A stretch of 64,000 bases of DNA from Bradyrhizobium algeriense (GTDB lineage Bacteria; Pseudomonadota; Alphaproteobacteria; Rhizobiales; Xanthobacteraceae), in assembly GCF_036924595.1 (NCBI RefSeq), contig NZ_JAZHRV010000001.1:6847501-6911500 (forward strand), in the 5' to 3' direction. Positions 55,711 through 63,661 of this stretch are shown here, piece by piece. The notes under the pieces were generated by a model. It made no database searches. It worked only from the letters and a program-made list of their open reading frames with translations, and was not told the origin of the DNA. Position 1 is the first letter of the stretch; every line of letters begins with the position of its first letter. A program made the position numbers and the translations under genes.

Positions 55711-56159
55711 TATCTCCTCCTACCCTTCGCCTCTGTTTTGGTATCGGCTTTGGCCTCAGTCTTGGTCTCGATTTTAGTGGTCGCGATTTTAGTCTTGGCC
55801 TTCGCAACCTGGTCGGCCAGCGTGCGCAGCTGACGCTGGTCGAGCATCTCGGTGTCCACCATGCCGACCAGGACCTCTTCGACGGAGCCGTTGCAGAACC
55901 AGTCGACGATGCGCTGGACGGCTTTCGCCGCAACCCGCGCGCGCGGCTCGGCGGCCTGATAGACATAGGTCCGTCCATCCACGGTGTGCGTGGTGTAGCC
56001 CTTGTCTTCCAGTCGTCGCAGCACGGTGCGGACCGTCGATTCCTTCAACGGGCGGGAAAGCCGTTCGCGGACGGCCTCGGCCGTGACAGGACCATTGGCC
56101 CAAACCAGTTGCATGACCTCGCGTTCGAGGTCGCCCAGTTCGGGCAGGCTGTCATCCAT
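55710..56159 (-). CDS. BlaI/MecI-family repressor
   Basis: 149 residues. The winged helix is LGDLEREVMQLVWANGPVTA followed by STVRTVLRRLEDKGYTTHTV. The dimerisation/cleavage region has FCNGSVEEVLVGMVD and ends near residue 120. A Lys/Thr/Glu-rich tail (KIATTKIETKTEAKADTKTE) is unusual for the family and probably disordered. It probably represses this operon and other targets until cleaved through the M56 partner, with which it overlaps by one base. No clear TACA-N2-TGTA operator is visible upstream. Confidence 0.92.
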   Translation of the reverse strand: MDDSLPELGDLEREVMQLVWANGPVTAEAVRERLSRPLKESTVRTVLRRLEDKGYTTHTVDGRTYVYQAAEPRARVAAKAVQRIVDWFCNGSVEEVLVGMVDTEMLDQRQLRTLADQVAKAKTKIATTKIETKTEAKADTKTEAKGRRR

Positions 56160-56284
56160 GGTGCTACCTTGCGATCTCGGGCCTCAATGCTACACAGCGT
56201 CGCATACGTGGCCGGAATCCGCAACTTCTATTCCCTCGAGGGCCGCGCCTCGCCCGGACGGCGCCACAACCGGCGGCTCACGCT

Positions 56285-56476
56285 CTCGCGTCGCAGCAGC
56301 CAACGCTTCCGCGCGAGCACACCACTATGTTTGAGGCAGTGAACCACTGGCGCCGATCAGGCGATGACAGCGTGAAGACCGCGCCGATCGGGTTCGAGCC
56401 ATCGGCGCGACTGACGGCGCAAACGGCGCGTATCCGAGTTTCGCACAAGTGCGCCGTAGCTCTGCGTGATCGCTGC
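56285..56476 (-). pseudogene. Decayed fragment of an O6-alkylguanine-DNA alkyltransferase gene
   Basis: Read on the minus strand in shifting frames, the DNA yields QSYGAL, then AV-AV-RADGSNPI, then CHRLIGASGSL, then ARKRWLL. These match the order SYGALAAKL, AVRAVGHANGSNPI, PCHRLIGANGSL, ERKRWLLQ of the intact ogt at 60970. At least two frameshifts and an internal deletion are needed. The fragment covers the active-site PCHR region without the upstream part. It lies 4.6 kb from the intact gene. Confidence 0.72.
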
Positions 56477-56501
56477 TGAAGCAGCTTGCACTGAGCGCGA
56501 T

Positions 56502-56771
56502 CTAGTTGGTCTGTTTGGGATCAGCCCAGCCATGGAGCTCGAGAACTGTCAGGCCCGCTGCAACGAAGGCCAGATAGTTTGTCTGGGAAACCAGGATGCC
56601 CAGATCGAACAGATCAAGCATGGCTTCCGAAAGCTTCTCTCTCGGCGCGTCGATGGCCGGCTTGCCTCCGTCGATGACGGATAGCTGGAAGCTGCGCCCG
56701 CGCCTCCGATGCATTGCTTCGGGTCCGATGTCATCGGAGCAAAGGATCAAGTGCAGGCGTGCTTTCGGCAT
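56502..56771 (-). CDS. Small hypothetical protein (89 aa)
   Basis: From ATG 56771 (GGGG seven bases upstream) the product starts MPKARLHLILCSDDIGPEAM, has a basic patch HRRRGRS, and ends with an amphipathic helix (AMLDLFDLGILVSQTNYLAF) and a short tail ADPKQTN. No motif is recognised. Base composition is lower in GC than its neighbours, suggesting recent acquisition. It starts two bases after the stop of the next upstream frame, so the two may be a small operon. Confidence 0.45.
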   Translation of the reverse strand: MPKARLHLILCSDDIGPEAMHRRRGRSFQLSVIDGGKPAIDAPREKLSEAMLDLFDLGILVSQTNYLAFVAAGLTVLELHGWADPKQTN

Positions 56772-56772
56772 A

Positions 56773-56979
56773 TCAATCCCCAAATTTGCGGTCGACGAGC
56801 ACTGGGTTACGGGTTTGACAACTGCAACGAGATGTTTGCGTTCGACGAGACGTCCGGTTGAAGGTCTCGCGCAAAGGCCTTTCCCGCAGGGCAATTTCAT
56901 AAAAACTCTTATGCCACCGGGTTACCCGATAAGCTTCACCATTGAAACGAAACAGACCATTAGACGGAGGTTGATCCAC
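56773..56979 (-). CDS. Possible small hypothetical protein (68 aa)
   Basis: GTG 56979 opens a frame reading DQPPSNGLFRFNGEAYRVTR then WHKSFYEIALRERPL, ending basic and Ser/Arg-rich. The stop TGA is followed after one base by the ATG of the 89-residue gene, the kind of spacing seen in coupled genes. AT content is higher than in the neighbours and the C-terminal half looks non-coding, so the call is weak. Confidence 0.3.
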   Translation of the reverse strand: MDQPPSNGLFRFNGEAYRVTRWHKSFYEIALRERPLRETFNRTSRRTQTSRCSCQTRNPVLVDRKFGD

Positions 56980-57228
56980 ACATTACATTCGGTTGGCAGG
57001 ATCATACCTAGGTTTGCGATCGCTATCCAGGCCGCGGCGGGCGATCGGAATGCCGCACACCCGGGAGGCGCATCGGGGCACGCAATGACCGCCCCGGACT
57101 TTTACGTCCTCCGGAATTTCCTCCGGACGTCCAAAAGCTGCTAACATGCAGCCTGTTGGGAGGGCGACGTTGTCGCCGCTGATGATAGAGATCACCTAGC
57201 GACGCAGCGGGCCCCGTGTGGCCGAGCG
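56980..57228. other. Intergenic region upstream of the sensor kinase gene
   Basis: About 250 bases in which I see no supportable gene, RNA or repeat. It must carry the promoter of the two-component operon. CCGGAATTTCCTCCGG near 57110 is a short local inverted repeat. Confidence 0.4.
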
Positions 57229-58989
57229 ATGCTGCCGATGATGCGTAACCAGACCATGAAATCCTGGCGCTCGGCCGAGCAATGGCTGCTGGGCAGCATG
57301 GTGCTGGCGTTGGCGATGGCGGCTTTCATCTGGCTTGTGCTCGGCCCCGCACCGGCGGCCCCCGCCTATTTGACCGCCGTCGTCTTGCTCATCGCCTCGC
57401 TTCTCGCCTCCCTGATCATGATGCTCCGGGTCGGCACGACCCGCAGGCAGATGGAAGCCGTGCTCCACGGCCGGGCGAGGGCCGAACAACACGCGATAGA
57501 AGCGCTGCGTCATAGCGAAGCGCAATGGAAGGAGGTATTCGAGCACAACCCGGTGATGTATTTCATGGTCGACGCGGCCGGCACCGTCCTGTCCGTCAAC
57601 ACATTCGGCGCTGCACAACTCGGCTACTCCGTCAGCGAATTGCTCGGGCAATCCGTGCTGAAAGTCTTTCCTGCCGAAGAGCAACGTGCGGCCCAGAGCA
57701 ATGTTGCCATTTGCCTGGAAAATATCGGCCGAACCCACAGTTGGGAGATCTGCAAGGTCCGCAAGGACGGTTCGTCGCTCTGGGTTCGTGAAAACGCCAA
57801 GGCCGTGCGGCGGCTGGATAATCAACTGATCGTCCTGATCGCATGCGAGGACATCACCGAGCGCAAGCAGGCTGAGAATGCGCTGCGGCAGAGCGAGATG
57901 TATCTGGCCGAAGCCCAGCGAGCGAGCCACACCGGCAGCTTTGGCTGGGGCGCCGGCAGCGGCGAAATTATCTGGTCGGAAGAAACCTTCAGAATATTTG
58001 GATTCGACAAGGCCCCTTCAATCAAGTTCGCCGCGGTCATGCAACGCATTCACCCGGATGATCGCGCGCGCGTGCAACAGACCATCGACTGCGCGTCCAG
58101 CGACGGGAAGGACTTCGAGCATGGATATCGTTTGCTGATGCCTGACGGCGCGGTCAAGCATGTCCACGCCACGGGCCATGCGGTCACGGACGCATCAGGC
58201 GGCGTCGAATTTGTCGGGGCCGTAACGGACGTCACCGCCCGCAAGCAAGCCGAGGTCGAATTGCATGAAGCGCAGACGAATCTGGCGCATGTCGCGCGAG
58301 TGACGGCGCTCGGGGAAATGGCCGCGTCGATCGCCCATGAGGTGAACCAGCCGCTCGCCGCCGTCGTCACCAATGCCGCCGCATGCCTGCGCTGGCTCGA
58401 CCGCGAACCTGCCAACCTGAAGGAAGCGCGCGGCACCCTGCGGTCGATTATCAATGACGGCAATCGGGCGGGCGAGGTCATCCAGCGCATCCGCGCGCTC
58501 GTGAACAAGACCACCGATCGGAAAGCGCTCCACATCAATGAAGTCGTCAACGAGGTCATGAGCCTTGTGCAGCATGAGCTGTTCACCCACCGGGTGGCGC
58601 TGCGGCTGGAACTCGCCGCTGCCCTTCCCCCGGTCCTCGCCGACCGGATCCAGTTGCAACAAGTCATCCTCAACCTCGTCGTCAACGGGATTGAAGCGAT
58701 GCAACAGGTCAAGGACCGGCCGCGCGAGCTGGTGATCCGGACGCGGCAGGATGAGACAAGCCAGGTGCTGGTCACGGTGAGCGACTGCGGTGTCGGGGTG
58801 GCCGCCGAGAATGCCGATCGGCTGTTCGATGCCTTCTTCACCACCAAATCCAGCGGCATGGGCATGGGCCTGTCGATTTGCCGCTCGATTGTCACTGCAC
58901 ACGGAGGACGGCTATCGGCCTCCGGCAATGCCGGTCCCGGCGCGACGTTTCAGTTCACCTTGCCATTGCATCAGGAGGACGGTACGTGA
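57229..58989 (+). CDS. Membrane-bound PAS sensor histidine kinase
   Basis: 586 residues. Two membrane helices (about 20-40 and 45-66) with a very short loop between them precede two PAS domains (about 92-215 and 225-335). The second has the PAS_3 pattern RIHPDDRARVQQTID. HisKA holds the phospho-acceptor His370 in SIAHEVNQPLAAVVTNA. HATPase_c has the N box ILNLVVNGIEAM, G1 DCGVGV and G2 GMGMGLSICRSI. Architecture matches the FixL-like kinases of rhizobia, but there is no evident haem-binding residue set. Several in-frame ATGs (57229, 57241, 57244, 57259) make the start uncertain. It overlaps the response-regulator gene by four bases. Confidence 0.92.
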   Translation: MLPMMRNQTMKSWRSAEQWLLGSMVLALAMAAFIWLVLGPAPAAPAYLTAVVLLIASLLASLIMMLRVGTTRRQMEAVLHGRARAEQHAIEALRHSEAQWKEVFEHNPVMYFMVDAAGTVLSVNTFGAAQLGYSVSELLGQSVLKVFPAEEQRAAQSNVAICLENIGRTHSWEICKVRKDGSSLWVRENAKAVRRLDNQLIVLIACEDITERKQAENALRQSEMYLAEAQRASHTGSFGWGAGSGEIIWSEETFRIFGFDKAPSIKFAAVMQRIHPDDRARVQQTIDCASSDGKDFEHGYRLLMPDGAVKHVHATGHAVTDASGGVEFVGAVTDVTARKQAEVELHEAQTNLAHVARVTALGEMAASIAHEVNQPLAAVVTNAAACLRWLDREPANLKEARGTLRSIINDGNRAGEVIQRIRALVNKTTDRKALHINEVVNEVMSLVQHELFTHRVALRLELAAALPPVLADRIQLQQVILNLVVNGIEAMQQVKDRPRELVIRTRQDETSQVLVTVSDCGVGVAAENADRLFDAFFTTKSSGMGMGLSICRSIVTAHGGRLSASGNAGPGATFQFTLPLHQEDGT

Positions 58990-59657
58990 CCGGCCGCCCA
59001 GCATCACCTCACAACCTCACAGGTGCCGAAGAACCAGTCGTCTTCGTTGTCGATGACGACGCATCGATGCGTGACGCTCTGAGTAATCTTTTCCGGTCGG
59101 TGGGCTTGCGGGTCGAAGTGTTCGGTTCGGCTCACGAGTTTCTGCAGAGCACGCTTCCGAACGTGGCCAGCTGCCTGATCCTCGACATCAGGCTGCCCCG
59201 GTTGAGCGGTCTCGACTTTCAAGCCGAGCTGGCGAAGGCCGACATCCACATTCCGATCATCTTCATGACGGGTCACGGCGATATCCCGATGACGGTCAGG
59301 GCGATGAAGGCCGGAGCCGTCGACTTCCTGACCAAGCCATTCCGCGACCAGGACATGCTGGATGCCGTAACCACGGCAATCGAACGCGACCGGGTTAGCC
59401 GCAATGAAGCCAGGGCCCTCTCAGGCTTGCATGCTCGCTTCGCGACCCTGACCCCTCGGGAGCGAGAGGTGATGGCTCTGGTCACGACCGGCCTCATGAA
59501 CAAGCAGATCGCCGCCGAAATCGGCATTGCCGAGATCACCGTGAAGATACACCGCGGGCACATCATGCGGAAAATGGCTGCGAAGTCGCTGCCTGACCTG
59601 GTGAGGATGGCGGAGATGCTCGGGATCAAGCCCGCATCCGGCGGGCCGCAAACCTAA
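58986..59657 (+). CDS. FixJ-family response regulator
   Basis: 223 residues. The receiver domain has the acidic pocket in VVDDDASM, the phospho-acceptor Asp in LILDIRLPRLSG, Thr in FMTGHG and Lys in LTKPF. The LuxR-type helix-turn-helix has LTPREREVMALVTTGLMNKQ and EITVKIHRGHIMRKM. The start is GTG 58986 inside the kinase stop (GTGA), seven bases after GGAGGACG. It is the cognate partner of the preceding kinase by overlap. Confidence 0.94.
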   Translation: MTGRPASPHNLTGAEEPVVFVVDDDASMRDALSNLFRSVGLRVEVFGSAHEFLQSTLPNVASCLILDIRLPRLSGLDFQAELAKADIHIPIIFMTGHGDIPMTVRAMKAGAVDFLTKPFRDQDMLDAVTTAIERDRVSRNEARALSGLHARFATLTPREREVMALVTTGLMNKQIAAEIGIAEITVKIHRGHIMRKMAAKSLPDLVRMAEMLGIKPASGGPQT

Positions 59658-59751
59658 GTATGATTCTCCGACTCCGATTTCGGACGCACTCTCCCATCAC
59701 GCGGCTGTGCAGCACAAAGACGCCCTCTGGTCGTCTCCAGGAAGGACCGCT

Positions 59752-60141
59752 GTGTCCAACCCACCGGTAATTTCAATCATCGACGATGATGGATCCGTTC
59801 GCGCCGCGACCCACAACCTCGTGAGATCGCTTGGCTACGTCGTCCATTCGTTCGCGTCGGCCGAGGAGTTCTTGCGATCGTCCCAGCTGGGTGACACATC
59901 GTGCGTGATCACGGATATCAGAATGCCTGCCATGAGCGGGCTCGAATTGCAGGCCCACCTGCTCGCCCGGGGACATAGCCTGCCGTTCATTTTCATCACG
60001 GCTTTCGCCGTCGAGAGCGATCGCGCGCGCGCTCTGAAGGCCGGGGCGGTCTGCTATCTGACCAAGCCCTTCGACGGGGAAGTCTTGATCGGATGCCTCG
60101 ATACCGCCCTGGAAGGAAAGGGCGCGGCAACGGGCAAATGA
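59752..60141 (+). CDS. Single-domain response regulator (receiver only)
   Basis: 129 residues of receiver domain without an output domain. The acidic pocket is ISIIDDDGS, the phospho-acceptor Asp is in VITDIRMPAMSG, Thr in FITAFA and Lys in LTKPFDGE. GTG 59752 has AGGAAGGA just upstream, so the alternative GTG 59707 is less likely. It lies 94 bases downstream of the FixJ-type gene and could be a phosphate sink or alternative partner for the same kinase. Confidence 0.88.
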   Translation: MSNPPVISIIDDDGSVRAATHNLVRSLGYVVHSFASAEEFLRSSQLGDTSCVITDIRMPAMSGLELQAHLLARGHSLPFIFITAFAVESDRARALKAGAVCYLTKPFDGEVLIGCLDTALEGKGAATGK

Positions 60142-60337
60142 CCCAACAGGGTGGGCGCCGCGTTAGTGTGTTGCGGACCGGCTATACGCAAGGATGACCT
60201 CGCCAAACATGTAGACAGGTTGAAGAAAGGCGGAGCCGGCGCGAGACTTCGCATCGTCGCTCCTCGAGAGAACGAAAGCGACAGCAAAGCATCACATTTT
60301 GATCCGGCAAGTGGCAATTCCTTAAGAGGAGGTCGCC

Positions 60338-60502
60338 ATGCGTTTAGAACCGCGCTGCTCTCATTGCGACAGTGAAGACCCGAAAATCATCTCTCTGCGA
60401 AATCCTGCGTTTGAACGCTACTGCGGACGCTTCTGTCTCGACAAGGGTCACGAGAATTTCATTCGCTGGATAAGGCGTACGAATGCGGAGGTCGCGTCAT
60501 GA
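60338..60502 (+). CDS. Small Cys-rich protein, possible zinc ribbon (54 aa)
   Basis: ATG 60338 follows AGAGGAGG with five to six bases spacing, a very strong ribosome-binding site. The product starts MRLEPRCSHCDSEDPKIISL. It has CSHC and, 21 residues later, YCGRFC, giving a C-x2-C...C-x3-C arrangement able to bind one zinc, followed by a basic helix (FIRWIRRTN). Its TGA overlaps the ATG of the next small gene. It is too short for most gene callers. Function unknown. Confidence 0.6.
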   Translation: MRLEPRCSHCDSEDPKIISLRNPAFERYCGRFCLDKGHENFIRWIRRTNAEVAS

Positions 60503-60684
60503 CCAATTGTTGCGGAAATCCGGAATGCAAGCGCCCCTTCGGGCTGGTCCGGCGCAGCTGGTACCTCGAACAGTTTTGCTCGGCAAAGTGCCGCGAGATC
60601 TACAAGCGTCAGGTGGAACGCAACAAGGCCTACTGGAAATGGCTCTACAAATGCCCTGAGCCCTCGGTCGCGGAAAGAAGCTGA
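60499..60684 (+). CDS. Small Cys-rich protein (61 aa)
   Basis: Overlaps the preceding small gene by four bases (ATGA) and has GGAGG upstream within it. The product starts MTNCCGNPECKRPFGLVRRS and continues with EQFCSAKCREIYKRQVERNK. Cys residues at CC, C, C-x3-C suggest a treble-clef or MYM-type zinc finger, followed by a basic, Trp/Lys-rich helix. It may be a small nucleic-acid or protein binder. Confidence 0.62.
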   Translation: MTNCCGNPECKRPFGLVRRSWYLEQFCSAKCREIYKRQVERNKAYWKWLYKCPEPSVAERS

Positions 60685-60717
60685 TCCAGCCACGGAACGG
60701 ACACCCAAGGAGCAAGC

Positions 60718-60828
60718 ATGACGACAGTGCAAGCGATGCTGGCGGGCGCGATACTGGCCTGGGCACCCACGATTCTTGTGTTCGTCTATATCGTGCGGGA
60801 CATGCGAAACACGCGAGGCCTCGATTAG
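60718..60828 (+). CDS. Single-pass membrane microprotein (36 aa)
   Basis: AAGGAG lies five bases before ATG 60718. The product starts MTTVQAMLAGAILAWAPTIL, one membrane helix, then FVYIVRDMRNTRGLD, a charged cytoplasmic end by the positive-inside rule. It is third in the small-gene cluster, 33 bases after the second. The stop lies at the edge of a dispersed palindromic repeat. Confidence 0.6.
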   Translation: MTTVQAMLAGAILAWAPTILVFVYIVRDMRNTRGLD

Positions 60829-60955
60829 AGCGTGATGACTTTTCTTCGAATCGTCATCCCGCTCTATCCCTTTGATTTGAGCATGATCTCCGCGCAAACG
60901 CGTTCCGCGTTTGTCGCGAGGGAAAACCGGTACCCACTTTTCCGGATCATGCTCT
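60828..60955. repeat. Dispersed palindromic repeat, copy 2 (inverted)
   Basis: Inverted relative to copy 1 at 7357-7486. It shares TTGAGCATGATCTCCGCGCA, the CGCGTTCCGCGT palindrome, GGAAAACCGGTACCCACTTT and the terminal CCGGATCATGCTCT. Copies differ at the other end (GATGACTTTTCTTCGAATCG). It lies between the convergent microprotein and ogt genes. Confidence 0.88.
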
Positions 60956-60969
60956 AGCTGAAGTCTCGA

Positions 60970-61545
60970 TCAAACTTGTGACGGGTCCTCAAGCACACCT
61001 CCCAGCCGCTTGATCGACCCGTCCCCTTTTTTAATCCGAGCGCCCTCGTGCTGCAACAGCCAGCGCTTACGCTCCAGCCCGCCGCCGTACTTCACCAGCG
61101 ACCCGTTGGCGCCGATCAGGCGATGACAGGGCAGGACGACGCTGATCGGATTGGAGCCGTTGGCATGGCCGACGGCGCGGACGGCTTTGGGCATTTTGAG
61201 CTTCGCGGCGAGCGCGCCATAGCTCAGCGTCGTGCCTGCGGGAATCCGGGGCAGCGCGTTCCAGACCTTTTGCTGAAAAGGCGTGCCGGCGACGCGCCAT
61301 TCGATCGCAGCAAGGCGATCGAGGTCGCCCTTGAAATAGCCGGTCAATGCGGCGCGCAGCCCGCGCGGCGCCCGCGCATTCTTCAGTTCCACCGTGCCGT
61401 AATGCAGCCGCAGCAACTGCTTCATGCGCGGCTCATGATCCTCCCAGTCCAGCGCGCGGAGCAGGCCGTCCGCATCGGTGACCAGCAGCGCCGTCCCGAT
61501 TGGCGTTGGCAGGCGGTCGAGGTCAAAACTCTCTGGCATCGGCAT
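60970..61545 (-). CDS. ogt: Methylated-DNA--[protein]-cysteine S-methyltransferase
   Basis: About 191 residues. The suicide repair domain has AAIEWRVAGTPFQQKVWNAL, IPAGTTLSYGALAAKL, KAVRAVGHANGSNP, and the alkyl-accepting Cys in VVLPCHRLIGANG, ending GGLERKRWLLQHE. It transfers alkyl groups from O6-guanine to itself. ATG 61545 is adopted; ATG 61539 has better spacing from GGGA and would drop two residues. The open frame extends far upstream but that part is antisense to the DUF1304 gene. Confidence 0.94.
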   Translation of the reverse strand: MPMPESFDLDRLPTPIGTALLVTDADGLLRALDWEDHEPRMKQLLRLHYGTVELKNARAPRGLRAALTGYFKGDLDRLAAIEWRVAGTPFQQKVWNALPRIPAGTTLSYGALAAKLKMPKAVRAVGHANGSNPISVVLPCHRLIGANGSLVKYGGGLERKRWLLQHEGARIKKGDGSIKRLGGVLEDPSQV

Positions 61546-61653
61546 TCCCGGAAAAATATCTGCCCTGAAAAATATCGGCAGGCGTTCCGCACTTTTCCAC
61601 CCGCCGCGTGCTAGCGTCCACCCGAATTCCGCTGCCGGTTGGGGGACCGCAAC

Positions 61654-62016
61654 ATGATCTTCATCGCCAATTTTCTCGTCGCGGTGGTTGCCGCACTGCA
61701 TGTGTTTTTTCTGGTGCTGGAGATGTTTCTCTGGACCAAGCCGCTGGGCCTGAAAATCTTCCGCAACGGAATCGAGAAGGCAAGGGACTCCGCGGTGCTG
61801 GCCGCCAACCAGGGCCTGTATAACGGCTTCCTGGCTGCGGGCCTCGTCTGGGGCCTGTTCCATCCCAATCCTGCCTTCGCCTTCCAGATCAAGGCGTTCT
61901 TTCTGCTCTGCGTGATCGTGGCCGGCGGCTATGGTGCGGCAACCGTCAGCCGCCGGATCCTCTACGTGCAGGCGGCGCCCGCGGCGCTCGCTTTGGTTCT
62001 GCTCTGGCTGGCTTGA
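61654..62016 (+). CDS. DUF1304 family membrane protein
   Basis: 120 residues with four membrane helices: IANFLVAVVAALHVFFLVLE, then GLYNGFLAAGLVWGLF, IKAFFLLCVIVAGGYGAATV and a C-terminal ALALVLLWLA. EMFLWTKP and ANQGLYNGFLAAGL are the family's conserved signatures. The function is unknown. GGGGGA lies eight bases before ATG 61654. Divergent from ogt. Confidence 0.92.
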   Translation: MIFIANFLVAVVAALHVFFLVLEMFLWTKPLGLKIFRNGIEKARDSAVLAANQGLYNGFLAAGLVWGLFHPNPAFAFQIKAFFLLCVIVAGGYGAATVSRRILYVQAAPAALALVLLWLA

Positions 62017-62146
62017 CAGGCTCACACTTCCGTCACTGCCTTGCGTTGCCAAATCCGTTCCGCCAAACTCCCTGGCAACGATGACGGCTGGCCATCTGAA
62101 CCGATGACCGGACACGATCATCGGTCAACACAACGGAGGCAGCGAT

Positions 62147-63373
62147 ATGAGAACTGGCATTCTTCATCTCCTTGCAGGCGCGGCGGTTGCGATCACGCTA
62201 TCGGCGACATCTGCAAGTGCGCAGAAGAAATACGATATCGGCGCCAGCGATACCGAAATCAAGATCGGCCAGACCGTTCCGTTCTCGGGCCCGGCCTCCG
62301 CTTATGCCGGCATCGGCAAGACGCAGGCTGCCTATATGCGGATGATCAACGAACAGGGCGGCATCAAGGGCCGCAAGATCAACCTGATCCAGTATGACGA
62401 CGCCTACTCGCCGCCGAAAGCCGTCGAGCAGGTGCGCAAGCTGATCGAGAGCGACGAGGTTCTGCTGACCTTCCAGATCATCGGCACGCCGTCGAACGCC
62501 GCCGTCCAGAAATATCTCAACGCCAAGAAGGTGCCGCAGCTCCTCGCCGCGACCGGGGCGTCGAAATTCACCGATCCCAAGAATTTCCCCTGGACGATGG
62601 GATACAATCCCAACTACCAGACGGAGGGCCGCATCTACGGCCAATACATTCTGAAGAACCATCCAACCGCCAAGATCGGTATTCTCTATCAGAACGACGA
62701 TCTTGGCCGTGATTATGTCACCGGCTTGAAGGACGCCCTCGGCGCCAAGGCCCCGTCGATGATCGTCGCCGAAACGTCCTATGAGCTGACCGATCCGACC
62801 ATCGACTCGCAGATCGTCAAGCTGAAGGCGGCGGGCGCCGACCTGCTCTACAATGCCTCGACGCCAAAATTCGCAGCGCAGGCAATCAAGAAGGTCGCCG
62901 ACCTCGGCTGGAAGCCGGTGCATATCCTCGACATCAATGCGAGCCCGATCTCCGCCACGCTCAAGCCCGCAGGCCTCGATATCTCCAAGGACATCATCTC
63001 CACCAACTACGGCAAGGATCCGCTCGATCCGACATGGAAGGACGATCCCGGCATGAAGGCCTATTTCGCCTTCATGGACAAATATTACCCCGAGGGCGAC
63101 AAGCTCAACACCGTCAACGTCTACGGCTATGCGACCGCGGAATTGCTGGTGAAGATCCTGCAACAATGCGGCGACGATCTCACGCGCGAGAATATCATGC
63201 GGCAGGCCACCAGCCTGAAGAACGTCACCGGCAGCCTGTCGCTGCCGGGCATGGTCACCAACACCTCGCCGACCGACTACCGCATCAACAAGCAGATGCA
63301 GATGATGAGGTTCAACGGCGAACGCTGGGAACTGTTCGGCCCGATTATCGAGGATACCGGGCCGACCGGTTAG
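62147..63373 (+). CDS. ABC transporter substrate-binding protein (branched-chain amino acid type)
   Basis: 408 residues of the periplasmic HAAT family. The signal peptide is MRTGILHLLAGAAVAITLSA with cleavage after ASA. The mature domain has TEIKIGQTVPFSGPASAYAG, INLIQYDDAYSPPKAVEQVR, LLTFQIIGTPSNAA and GRDYVTGLKDALG. Only three cysteines or fewer, a typical two-lobe binder. GGAGG lies seven bases before the ATG. No permease or ATPase follows in the window. A close paralogue starts 289 bases after its stop, so the two are a duplicated pair. Solute unknown: amino acid, urea or aromatic acid. Confidence 0.93.
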   Translation: MRTGILHLLAGAAVAITLSATSASAQKKYDIGASDTEIKIGQTVPFSGPASAYAGIGKTQAAYMRMINEQGGIKGRKINLIQYDDAYSPPKAVEQVRKLIESDEVLLTFQIIGTPSNAAVQKYLNAKKVPQLLAATGASKFTDPKNFPWTMGYNPNYQTEGRIYGQYILKNHPTAKIGILYQNDDLGRDYVTGLKDALGAKAPSMIVAETSYELTDPTIDSQIVKLKAAGADLLYNASTPKFAAQAIKKVADLGWKPVHILDINASPISATLKPAGLDISKDIISTNYGKDPLDPTWKDDPGMKAYFAFMDKYYPEGDKLNTVNVYGYATAELLVKILQQCGDDLTRENIMRQATSLKNVTGSLSLPGMVTNTSPTDYRINKQMQMMRFNGERWELFGPIIEDTGPTG

Positions 63374-63397
63374 CGCCCCGCCCCGATTCAAGACAGA

Positions 63398-63437
63398 AGC
63401 CGTCGGCGTCACCCATGATGCCGGCGGCTTTTGTTTT
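63398..63437 (+). terminator. Rho-independent terminator after the first substrate-binding gene
   Basis: AGCCGTCGGC (63398-63407) pairs with GCCGGCGGCT (63420-63429), ten pairs with one G-U, followed by TTTGTTTT. It lies 25 bases after the stop codon, separating the two paralogous genes into different transcripts. Confidence 0.85.
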
Positions 63438-63661
63438 GAGCCCCGTGATGTCCCTGCCCGCGCACCTGCATCATTTTGCGGCTGACACCAGGTATGGACT
63501 CTTTTTGAGCAAACGGAACCGATACCCGAAACCCGGATGTTGGATACCTTGCATTGCAATATGGCTTCCGCCACTATTGTGGCAGCGATGACGCCGCCAG
63601 CCAAATCCAGCCCGCGGCAAGATCATCGGCTCAATCATGAACACATGAGGAACGCAGCATT

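Noticed and set aside
56160..56230. BlaI operator (TACA-N2-TGTA) before the repressor gene
   Set aside because: Only scattered TGCTAC and TACAC elements are visible, with no dyad.
56983..57195. 70-codon minus-strand frame upstream of the kinase
   Set aside because: Cys/Arg-rich product without motif, no convincing SD, and it occupies the expected promoter of the kinase operon.
60151..60375. 74-codon frame before the microprotein cluster
   Set aside because: It overlaps the well-supported 60338 gene in another frame, lacks an SD, and its second half is low in coding character.
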